Source: Ophryocystis elektroscirrha
Lineage: Eukaryota; Apicomplexa; Conoidasida; Neogregarinorida; Ophryocystidae
Direction: 5' to 3'
Length of the DNA stretch: 20,127 nt
NCBI GenBank assembly: GCA_030141585.1
Contig: JAQIFP010000009.1
Span: 123-20,249, forward strand
Numbering within the stretch: the stretch's first letter is position 1; every line of letters starts with the position of its first letter. The translations under genes were made by a program, and so were the position numbers. The notes below the pieces were generated by a model that was not told the origin of the DNA, searched no databases, and was given only the letters and a program-made list of their open reading frames with translations. This document shows, piece after piece, positions 9,666-19,212 of the stretch.

Positions 9666-12376
9666 CTAAGTTTATTGAAAACAACGATTTGTGATTTGTG
9701 TAATAATATACAATAATTTAGTAATATAATAATGTAATAATTTAATAATATAATAATACATTAATATAATATTGCAATAATATAATATAGTAATACAATA
9801 ATATTATAATACAATAATATAATAATACAATAATATAATATTATAATAATATAATAATAGAATATTATAATAATATAATAATATAATAATAGAATATTAT
9901 AATAATATAATAATATAATAATATAATCATATAATAATATAATAATATAATAATATAATAATATAATAATATAATAATATTATAATATAATAATATAATA
10001 ATATAATAATATAATAATATAATAATATAATAATATAATAATATAATAATTTAATAATATAATAAAGTAATAATATATTACTATATTAATATAATAATAT
10101 AATGGTATATATATATATATATATATATATTACTTTGCACAAACTAATTACTATGTATATAGATACTCAAGTAAGATATGATTATTTAGCAACATTAATT
10201 AACATAAAGCACAATTTGAAGCTATAATAATAACAATTTTTTAAACTTACAGAAACGTGTGGTTCTAATCCACAAGAAATGTCTAAGAACTCATGTTCTC
10301 GTTTCCAAAGAGGATGGATTATAGCTGTGGGAACAGGTATAATTTTCTTGACTTTTTGAGCTATTTTAGGAGTTTTTTGAGTGTTTTTGAACTCTAATGC
10401 AGACTTCATGAAACCTCTGTATTTTTCGTATATTTTCTCTACAGAGGGAGGCTGGTTATTTTGTATTTCAACTATGTTAAATTTCCCCCATAAAAATATT
10501 CGACCATATGCAGGTTTTACTATAGCACAAACGTATTCCATTCCACAAGCAAGTTTTTCGATACGAAGCATAGTTTGTATGGCTTTTGGTATGTCTATAA
10601 TTCTAAGTGTTATTGGATGTTTAGACGGTTTAAAGTTAGTATTTACCCCCAATTGATTACATGAATTAATACCCCATACTAATGCCTCTATTTTAGTATT
10701 AGTTATAAGAACCATAGAAAATCTGTAACTGCAATAAATATCTCGTATAAGTTTTCCGTTGAAATCCAATTCTAATGGGCTGTGTATGTTTTCCGTAGAA
10801 TATTCAGATAAGCCTAGATGCACACTTGAACCCCATACGTAAACAATTCCATGATTACTTAATACCATATTTTGAAATTTACCCACACTAGCCCTAAAGT
10901 TAGTATACATAATGAAACATTATAATAATTAATCAATTAATTATTATTTATTAATTGTAATGAAATAATATATATAGACAGTAAAGATTATTGAACTGCA
11001 TACACGTGAAAAATGTATTAAAATTATAATGAGAGGTTATTTAATTTAGTATATTAAAATAATAGTACACTATAAATCATATTATAAAAAAACTTAATTT
11101 TTATTCAACATTTCAAAAATATATTTAATTTGCTATCTAATTATAATATTCCAAATAAATTCTAGTTGTATATATTACTTTGCTCTATGAATGAATTTTA
11201 TCTTCATATTTAAAACAAAATCTTATTATATACTTTTCACTAATATTAATATTATTATTACAATTATTACTGTTATATTATTATTTATATTATTGTTATA
11301 ATTATTATTATAATTATAATAATATTATAAATAATAATTTAATTATTATAATTTATATTATTATTGTTATAACTATTAGTATTATTATTAATTTTATTAT
11401 TATTATTATTATTACTTATATTATTACTAATATAATTAGTATTAATTTTATTATAATTAGTATTATTATCATTAATATCATTTTTTTTTTTTAATTTATA
11501 GAATTACTGATATATAATATTACTTTTGAATAAACTTTGATTGAAGCTGCTCTACTAGTTGAGGTTTAGTAATCATTAAAGAACTATAAAGAATTAAGTT
11601 TTTTTTTTTTTGATCAAGTACTTGTAAACTTGAGCACATTGACCGTAGCGATTATCACCCCAAGCGAAAACTAATCCACTTTCTGATAAAGCAAGGCAGT
11701 GAAAGTTTCCTGTATATACAGAGCTAATTCTATTCTTTAAATTAGGCTGGCTGTAGAAACTTAATGGGACAAAAAAAGTATTTATAGGATTTTCGTTTGA
11801 GTGATATCTTCCTAGCTGTCCATAATTATTAAGTCCCCATGTATATATATTATTATTCCATTCAATATTAGAGTTAACTGATTCAGGTTCCTTTAGCATA
11901 ATTAGAGAAAAATTAGAGCCAACAAGAATAGTCTCTATTTTGAACAATAAAGGAAATATAGTGAAAATTTCTGAAGCCAAATAATCGTATTCATCTATGT
12001 AATGATCCTCCAATTGTCTATTTGTTAAAAGAGCTTTTATATCTTCTAAAAGGGGTTTGAAGTAGCTGATATTTAGAGTATAGAAAATTAAACTAGCCTT
12101 TCTTGCTTTTTCTAATAATAACCGATATAACTTATATGACCATCCTTGATAATAATTACTTAAGCACAAGGGTTTCGCCTAAAAGTTTTGTATGGATTAT
12201 TGTATACCTTTATGTTTAATATCAAAAGAGATTGTTCTTTAGGATTCAATTGAAATCCCTGGTATAACTGGGAGGGTACCCACAAGTTTTTAAACAAAAT
12301 CTTTTCTCGGTTTATAACGATGTTTTTCGTATTCTGAAACAATTATATACATGTATATAAATCGTATTAAATATTT

Positions 12377-12417
<41 letters not shown>

Positions 12418-15400
12418 TTATATAATTATATGAGTATTTATTGATCCATAGTATCAAATTATGACGTTAACGACACATTCTGTTACTTCATATTCTAAAA
12501 ACTGAATATTTACATATAGTTAAACGCAGTCATACAGCCATATAAATGTAACAACTGAAATTATAAGTAAAAAAAAAAAATTATATATACAAAATAATAA
12601 TTTTATTAATATTTATTGAATATAGATATAGATATATATTATATATATTAATAAAAATACAAATATAAATGTATTTTGCTTTATTAATTCAAAAATATTT
12701 GGGCAACATTTTAAAGTATAATTTTATAATATAATATTATAATATAATTTTATAGTATAATTTTTTTAGTATAATTTAATACTATAGTAATAAATTATGA
12801 ATATTTATGTAAAAATACCTCATCTAAAACATTGTATTGACGCCGAATAACAAGTGATTTAATTTGGTATTTCTTAAGTGACATATAAGCTTTCCACCAA
12901 CGCTGTATTTTAATTGTCTGTTTCATAAGAATGTAGAATTTAGTCTATATTTAAATAATTTGAAGACATAAATTACTCTGTAAAGAACGGTAAGGGCTAC
13001 AGCTTGACAGTTCATTACGGCTATTTTCAGTCTTTTATATTGAGTCCTTATACGGTAACTTTTCCACACTTTTTGTATATATATAGCAGCTTTGGATATT
13101 TTGAGTTCATTACTAAAATTAATTAATACAAGTATATATTACTCATGCTTAGTACGCATTTGTTTTTGTCTTTTTAAAAGAACCCGCATGTGCAATCTTG
13201 CTTGTAATGTTAATAATCTTCCAGCTATTCGTTTAATTGGGTTAACAGCAATTTTAAGCATTTGAATTTCGCGATATCGCCTTCTTACAAGCCATCCTCG
13301 CACATTTTTCTGTATAATTATGACAACTTCCTCTATCAAGCGTTTGCTAGTAGCTGCATTTGTGACGTGGACTTGAGCTATATATCTTCGGCATACCATA
13401 GTCAAAAGTCTGCCAGTAATTAATTTGCATCTTTCTATTTGAAGAGATACAGCTTTTTTTATTGCAAGTTCTTTTCTCCACCATGCTTGTATGAATATTA
13501 CAGCAGATTCAATGTAATTCTCTCGAATTTGAGTATTAAATCTAATGAAATATTATAAACTTGTACAGTAAGAATACTTGATATCTGATTCTAGCAAATA
13601 ATGACCGATTTCGTCTAAAGACCTCACTTTGTATGCAACAAATAAACATTTTGTTATAGCTAAAGCAGAAATGTGTTTTCTTAGAACTGTAAATTCACGG
13701 TTAACTTTGATTCGTCTTAATTCACTCTGTAAAGCGATTATGCCTGTTCTGTATTTATATAAGTTATATGTTGGTTTGAAGCGTTTACAAAAATTTTGAA
13801 TTTTAATAAGACTGGGAATAACTTTTGTATGGTAATCTAGCAATCTGAAATATTCAAGATTAATTATGTTACTTTAACTAACAGTATTACGTTAATTTTT
13901 ATTATAAAATTAAATACATAATTTACAAACAACATATTCAAAAAAGTTTTCTTATATATATATATGCATATCAATTAAAATAATAACAATGGTAAATAAT
14001 AATTATTCATATAATAACAATTATAATAATAGTAATACTAATAATAACAATTACAGAAATAACAATGATATTAATTATAAGAATAATAATAATTATAATA
14101 AAAATAAGAATAATATAAATAGTACTAATAACAATAATTATACTAATAATACTTATACTTTTAATAATTTTAATATTTATTGCAATAGTTATTGCTATAT
14201 CAATAGTAACTATGTGTATATATTTATATTCAATTGTGTATGAATAATTATGGATATACATATATATATATATATATATACATTTTTATATAATTATATA
14301 TAACTAAATATAAGTAAACTTATTTGTTTCTTATTCTTATTATCGTTTTTATATTGACTTACATATATACACTGATACATAAATAAATTTATTTTTGTTA
14401 TTAAATATTTATTTAAAAAAAAAAGTATCTATATCTATCAAAAACATTACAATTTATACACTAAATTTATTTTATAAAAAAAATGTTTGTATATTTACTA
14501 AGCTAAGAATGATATTACCAAATTATGAGTGAACGTTAATATGTGAGTAATATTGATTAATATATAATTTCTTCACAAATAAATTAATTACTTGTCTTCA
14601 AGCTTCAAATATGTGTCTAAGTTAAGATATATCTTGTCTAGAAGGATTTTGATCTTATTAGCGTCTATTTTGACAATTTGAAAGATTTTTTTAATAATAA
14701 ATGGAAGTTCAAAAGTTGCGCACGGAGGTTTACTGTCACGCCGAAAGTTGTATAGCGGTTTATAGCGCTCATAAAATTCTTCATTTGTATAAATGACAGG
14801 ATAGCTTTCGTTAATAATATGATATATAACCTGACAAATAATAGTTTGAATATATATTTACATCAAGATAGTGCTGACTTAATACCCTAAATAAATCATA
14901 ATTTAATTTATTTTCTTGAGGTTTAAATGGATAGATAAAACACATACACAAAAATTGATGCTCGTGAATTTGTAAATGCCGATTAAACTCATTTATGGCT
15001 GTCCAAAATAACAGTATGGGTGAAACCCGCTTTGAATAATATTTGAGGATGTATTTTACATCAAAGCGATTCAAAATATCAAATAAAAGTGGAGGACAAT
15101 CCAGAAAATTGTTATCTTGAAAAAAATTGTTATTGAAAGAATAAATTCGCTTGAAGTTGTTTGCGGAGTAATTTATGTGTATATTGCAATTTGAATCAAC
15201 GACAGTATATTTATTATCTTTGCATTTAAGTTTTAAAAGCTGATATTCGGTATCAAATGAATCGTTGTTTCTGGATGTTGGTATTTTTTTTGATATATCT
15301 TCTATATGGAATAAAAGACTATTATTCTCATTAAATAATTCAGTTCGATACTTATCTGCATCAGCCATTATTAAGTTGTATTTTTTTTCTAGTATATTAG

Positions 15401-16463
15401 GAGGAGAATTTTGCATACGGAATACTGCACGGTAGTAATTTATGCATTCCATTTGAGAAATGTAATGACCGTATAAGTTTTGGAGTAACTGGTCTATATA
15501 TCTACAGTCTTCCTGATATGTGGGAACTTCTATAAGTTTCAAGACTTTAAACTCATTGTACACAGATGACACAGTATTTTGTTTTGTAAAGTATTCATTT
15601 ACTCTTTCTAAGAATACTCTAAGTATGTTGAAGTACAAATAGACAGCGAAATCCATAAATACGTTGATGTTTCTTCTAGCAAGAAACTCTAATACATCTC
15701 TTTCGTCTAGAATATTTAGTGCATAAGCTAACTGCAAACAAATATGTTCTTTTATAGTTATTACCATATAAAAAACGTCTTCATCCCCCATATCTTTATT
15801 AAGAGCTTCAAAACTTTCATTTTTATGTGATATATATATAACAACTGTTTTTAATATACATATATACAAACTTCTTACTAGAAAAAATAACAACAGTCAA
15901 AGTTCGATATAAATCAATTATGAAGCTGTTTGATAACTGAAAACTTCTTAATTCTGAAAACTGTTTTAGTGTTTTAGAAACTTATTGTGTGAGTTAAGTA
16001 TGAAATATATAAAGTTTTGCGTTATGTGTGCTAAATTTTCGTAATATTTTGGCAAAAAGTATATTTAATTAATATGCAGCTATATATATATTTATTATAT
16101 CATATTATATTATATTTTAAAATATTATATTATATCATATTATACTATATTATATTATATTATATTGTGTTATATTATTGTTAATGTATAACATTATAAA
16201 TATGATTATTTAGAGTCATATTACAAGTGTAACAATGTAAATTTTATTATATTTATTATTAACTGTTTTATAGTTAAGCACTTTATTGACTTCATTAAAG
16301 ATGTTTAATTGTATTCATTATACACTTTTAATATCTATATACATCAATATATTGCTTATAAAATTAACAGTGATCCTATTAAAGCAAATTACAATCATGT
16401 ATGTTAATTAATTATATATTTATCAATTTATTTTTAATTTAATTTGCACAAATAAGTTCACAG

Positions 16464-16515
<52 letters not shown>

Positions 16516-18260
16516 ATAAATTATAGAAACGAAGCTGTATTTAAAACACTGTTCCAAGCTTAATGTATGTGTCACTTGTGATAACTACAAACATAAAGCG
16601 TAAAGAAGCTACTTTTAAAGTTTCAATTATTATTGCTAGTATTATTGTATGAAGATATATAAAGAAACTTACTAAGACATTGTTCATTGAATTGCTAGAA
16701 TCCAATGATGGTAAGAATGGAATTAGTTTCTTCATATTTTCTAACGGCATAGACTCAAATATATGAGGAACTATGTCGTCAATATAATACAACAGTTGGT
16801 GAAGTATCAGAGGAAGACTCACAGATACAGTATTCCGAAAAGGCAACCTAATACAAATAGTTCATTATAGCTGTAAAATCTTTACATTATTTTACAGTAT
16901 CTTATACATACATTATATAGTTATTTAAAATAAAAGAGAATTTATATGAATGTAATACTATACATTAATTGCAATATATGTTTCATATATATATATTTGT
17001 ATATATACAACAGCTACACTAAGTTTTGTAAAAGCATTGATATTGGATTTAGTAAACTATTTTTATCAAATCTTATTATTGCGCTTATTGAAGCTTACAG
17101 TGATATTAGATTCAAGGCTATTTGAAAATTTGATACGCTTTCTGATGAATTGCGGAAAGTAATTTCAAAAGAATAGTTGACGCACGAATGTATCACAGAA
17201 TTTATTTGAAACTATAAAAATCATTGAATATTACGAATATAACAAATATAATTATTTTGGCAATATAGGAGAATAATTAATATATAGAGTATAATAAATT
17301 ATACAATTAACCATAACTAATAATGTAATAATGTCTTTCAAATCTTATGTATAGTGTGGATATATTTACTATTACTTTGGAGAATAGATCTAGCATTTTT
17401 AGTGCAAGTTCAATACTTGAAAGAGGAGTTTGGTTATTTATGTTTGAAGTAATGGGCTGTGTACTATAGAGACGGTGAATTTTTTTAGATATCACTGGGA
17501 GATTATTAGATCCATGAAATATCATGACCTGTGTTTTAAAGTTACTAAGTTGCAATATTGAAGTGTTTAATAAGTCATGAATATGTTCGGTATCACTTTG
17601 AGTGTCGAAGAATTTGCAAAATTGGATTAATACAAATTTTCCAAGATAAATGTTATTTGTATTATCGTTTAAGTTACTCAATATTGTATTCAAAAAATCC
17701 ACTTCGACATTATTCAACTTTGCTTCATTTGATTCATTGATTTTATAGATATCTATAAATCAATAAAATAAGATTTTTCTTTACTTCAATTTAGGATAAA
17801 TATAGTTAATGTATTAAAATATAAAGCATTTAATTAATAATTTTTATGTTTTAATAATATGCAGCTTAATAAATCTATCACTTCTATGACATATATTTAT
17901 TTCCAATGTCAGCTAGCACAAATATAATCATTATATTTGAATAAAGAAAATTCATAAATTCATAACACTAATAAACAATGAAGTATTATATATATGGTTT
18001 ATATATATATATACAGGTGTACATATACAGGTTTATATATATATAGGTTTATATATGTACAAGTATATATATATACAGGTTTATATATATACAAGTTTAT
18101 ATATGTACAAGTATATATATATATATACAGGCTTATATATATATGCTTATATTTAGAGGCTTATATATAGAGGCTTATATTTAGAGGCTTATATATAGAG
18201 GCTTATATTTAGAGGTTTATATATATACAGGTTTAATATATAGAAGGTTATAAATATACA

Positions 18261-18300
<40 letters not shown>

Positions 18301-18794
18301 AATTTACGTATATACACGTTTATATATATATATATATATTTCATATATATATATATATATACATTAATTTACATGTAGATATATTATTATTGTAATTGAA
18401 TGATTTACAAGATATTATGACTGGTTTGTTTGGCTAAATTTAAGGGTATATGATATTATAATGCATTTCTATAAATTAAATTTTATTTATATAATTATAA
18501 ATATTTTAATTAATAAGGCTGGTTCATTGACTTACTCTCTAAATCACTTTTTTGGTCCTGATATGTGGAATTAGTGGGGGATTTCCTTTGACTTTCATAA
18601 GGACGAATATGGTTCATGGGGATAAGTAAAGCAGCGTCATATTTTATTTCATTTAAGTTGGAAGGAGTTTCAGAAACAACATCCACGACAGCGTAAGATA
18701 AATTGGTTGACCGAGTCCTTATTTTACCGAACAGCCAAGAATTTAATTTTGGCACCCATACCCATACAAAGTCTTTCGGTTTATTTTCATGCAT
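8906..18794 (-). CDS. Divergent MyoH-like myosin: SH3, degenerate motor, IQ neck, RCC1 tail (19 exons)
   Basis: Minus-strand exons: 18794-18536, 17752-17376, 17211-17099, 16847-16673, 15936-15879, 15844-15765, 15731-14862, 14830-14592, 13844-13578, 13541-13143, 13112-12977, 12917-12819, 12333-12208, 12178-11622, 11583-11524, 10893-10251, 9665-9562, 9528-9445, 9386-8906. All introns are GT-AG and phases match, giving 5127 nt and 1708 residues. An in-frame TGA lies upstream of the start ATG. Domains: SH3-like (about 9-70), motor (about 100-724), IQ neck (725-1024), RCC1 repeats (about 1170-1486), unique tail (1487-1708). Myosin landmarks occur in family order, but the P-loop is absent and both switches are degenerate. 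IQ plus RCC1/ATS1 is the architecture of Toxoplasma MyoH, a conoid-associated class XIV myosin; orthology is inferred. The least certain joins are exon 5 (15936-15879) and the acceptor at 9528 (9531 is equally in frame). Confidence 0.82.
9666..10250 (-). other. 585-nt intron with TAA/TAATA microsatellite
   Basis: Donor GTAAGTTTAA after a Val-Ser codon pair, acceptor AACTTAG. About 9715-10100 is an expanded ATAATAATATAAT-type tract followed by an AT dinucleotide run (10107-10130). It has no coding content. Confidence 0.75.
10251..12178 (-). other. RCC1 (ATS1-like) repeats of the myosin tail
   Basis: Three exons (12178-11622, 11583-11524, 10893-10251) form an RCC1 region. Recognisable blades are IYTWGLNNYGQLGRY, NFHCLALSESGLVFAWGDNR, ITKPQLVEQL followed by FQNMVLSNHGIVYVWGSS, ALVWGINSCNQLG, and MEYVCAIVKPAYGRIFLWG: five WG strands in all, fewer than the seven blades of a full RCC1 propeller. 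The degenerate sequence before them (residues about 1025-1170) may complete it. In MyoH the ATS1/RCC1 tail is linked to association with conoid microtubules; here that role is inferred from architecture alone. Confidence 0.85.
10894..11523 (-). other. 630-nt intron inside the RCC1 region
   Basis: Donor GTAATATTATATATC, acceptor AACTTTAG. About 11240-11480 is an ATT/ATTATT-rich tract. The exons on both sides join through a split Lys codon inside an RCC1 blade, which supports the intron boundaries. No gene is seen in it. Confidence 0.75.
12334..12818 (-). other. 485-nt intron between IQ neck and tail
   Basis: Donor GTATTTTTAC after a Glu codon, acceptor TTGTTTCAG, phase 0. It holds an AT dinucleotide run (12383-12408) and ATAATTTTATAATAT repeats (12710-12780). 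Nothing in it is coding. Confidence 0.75.
12819..13844 (-). other. Myosin neck with at least six IQ motifs
   Basis: Four exons follow the converter. IQ-type segments are SLIKIQNFCKRFKPTYNLYK, GIIALQSELRRIKVNREF, AVIFIQAWWRKELAIKK, VVIIIQKNVRGWLVRRRYRE (the best canonical IQxxxRGxxxR), LLTLQARLHMRVLLKR (weak), AAIYIQKVWKSYRIRTQYKR and TIKIQRWWKAYMSLKKYQ. IQ motifs bind calmodulin-like light chains and form the lever arm. The long neck is conserved although the motor looks inactive, so light-chain binding may still matter. The first neck exon joins the converter through a shared Lys codon (AA + A) across a 747-nt intron. Confidence 0.85.
13845..14591 (-). other. 747-nt intron between myosin converter and neck, with AAT/AAC repeat
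   Basis: Donor GTAATTAATT follows the Glu-Asp end of the converter. The acceptor ATATTTCAG precedes the first IQ exon, and the split codon gives Lys. About 13985-14180 is a degenerate ATAATAACAAT repeat. It creates an Asn/Tyr-only frame on plus and an Ile-only frame on minus; neither is a gene. An AT run lies at 14262-14280. Confidence 0.75.
14592..17211 (-). other. Myosin motor, middle and C-terminal parts (L50, relay, converter)
   Basis: Landmarks in order: FQINSVIHSCVNYSFEI (family ILHLGNIxF), LAYALNILDERDVLEFLARR (aaxLLgvdxxxLxxaLtxR), FAVYLYFNILRVFLERVNEY (AKALYexLFxWLVexIN), KLIEVPTY at the switch II position (family DIxGFE), DQLLQNLYGHYISQ in the relay helix, IHINYSANNFKRIY (IxHYAGxVxY), HEHQFLCMCFIYPFK (phfiRCIKPN), LSQHYLDVIYHI (QLrYxGVLexi), ESYPVIYTNEEFYERYKPL (aGYPxRxxfxeFxxRYxxL), and IKILLDKIYLNLDTYLKLED (TKVFLRxxxxxxLExxR). 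The SH1 Cys and the CIKPN Cys-Ile-Lys are altered. A roughly 100-residue insert of unknown origin lies between the HLGNI and LLG equivalents (exons 3-6). Confidence 0.8.
15937..16672 (-). other. 736-nt intron in the motor insert, with AT runs
   Basis: Donor GTAAGTTTCT after a Leu codon, acceptor TTTTCAG, phase 0. It holds a TATTATATTATA tract (16084-16170) and an AT dinucleotide run of about 45 bp (16466-16511). Minus-strand sequence at about 16540-16592, beginning LSQVTHTLSLEQC after a GTAG acceptor, could be another small exon, but no good donor follows it before the AT run. Confidence 0.55.
17376..18794 (-). other. Myosin N terminus: SH3-like domain joined to the switch I region
   Basis: Exon 1 (86 codons) reads DFVWVWVPKLNSWLFGKI and ends near LLIPMNHIRPYES. 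This resembles the small SH3-like barrel in front of many myosin motors. Exon 2 joins in phase and carries NTNNIYLGKFVLIQF (about 117-131), aligning with NxNSSRFGKFIxIxF of switch I. Then come LLNTSILQL (family YLLEKSRV) and VMIFHG (family HIFYQL). Only about 45 residues separate the SH3 from switch I. A normal myosin has well over 100 there, including the purine-binding loop and P-loop. The Ser-Ser-Arg of switch I is not kept. Confidence 0.72.
17753..18535 (-). repeat. 783-nt first myosin intron with 14-bp minisatellite
   Basis: Donor GTAAGTCAAT, acceptor ATTTATAG. About 17990-18365 is built from related units: AGGTTTATATATATAC-like, and at 18150-18220 a 14-bp unit GAGGCTTATATTTA alternating with GAGGCTTATATATA. 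AT dinucleotide runs lie at 18268-18296 and 18321-18363. No frame on the minus strand encodes a P-loop or other motor sequence. The intron sits exactly where those motor exons would be expected. Confidence 0.78.
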
Positions 18795-19212
18795 AATGGA
18801 GATTAATCACATATTATTTATCTAAATACACATATAAAGTATAATTTCATAAAATTAAGTTTATTCTATGTATTATTTGAGCATGTTAAATAGCTTAAAT
18901 ACAAAAATATTTCTTCAGCTTAATATAATGTTTGTAGAATAATAAGCTGATATAAGAAAACTTGTATAATTATCTTGATTTTTTGAATTAATTTAGTATA
19001 TAAGCTTTATTCACATTTAATCAATTAATAGCAATTATAACTTATTTTAATTTATTCAAACACTATAAAGAAAATATTCATACATTAAAAGAAATACTTT
19101 GGAAACTTTAATAGAAAATATTTTTTTTAATAGAAATTATATTACCGTAAAAAAAAAAGAAATTGTGAAATGAAAGTTCTTTGATAATACAACAATTGTC
19201 GAATAGATTAGT
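18795..19212. promoter_or_regulatory. Divergent intergenic region between myosin and DA1-like genes
   Basis: 418 bp between the start codons of two genes transcribed away from each other. It is plain AT-rich sequence without long microsatellites, unlike most non-coding DNA here. It must hold both promoters unless there are distant 5' exons. Stop codons lie in frame just upstream of both ATGs. No specific motif was recognised. Confidence 0.6.

Noticed and set aside
10381..10656. 91-codon plus-strand frame
   Set aside because: Antisense shadow of the RCC1 exon.
12160..13844. Separate IQ protein or separate RCC1 protein
   Set aside because: Splice phases and split codons join converter, IQ exons and RCC1 exons without a gap or a plausible start codon between them.
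13989..14261. Asn-rich frame on plus and Ile-rich frame on minus
   Set aside because: Both are products of one AAT/AAC repeat within the myosin intron between converter and neck.
14592..15731. Possible RGS or exportin-like domain (LLFWTAINEF, helical repeats)
   Set aside because: The FW motif fits RGS only locally. The whole exon set aligns in order with the myosin motor through the converter and leads into IQ motifs.
17558..17740. 60-codon plus-strand frame
   Set aside because: Antisense shadow of the switch I exon of the myosin.
18536..18794. Stand-alone PWWP/Tudor-like small protein
   Set aside because: The GTAAG donor at its end and a phase-matched acceptor at 17752 put it at the N terminus of the myosin, where an SH3-like domain is expected.
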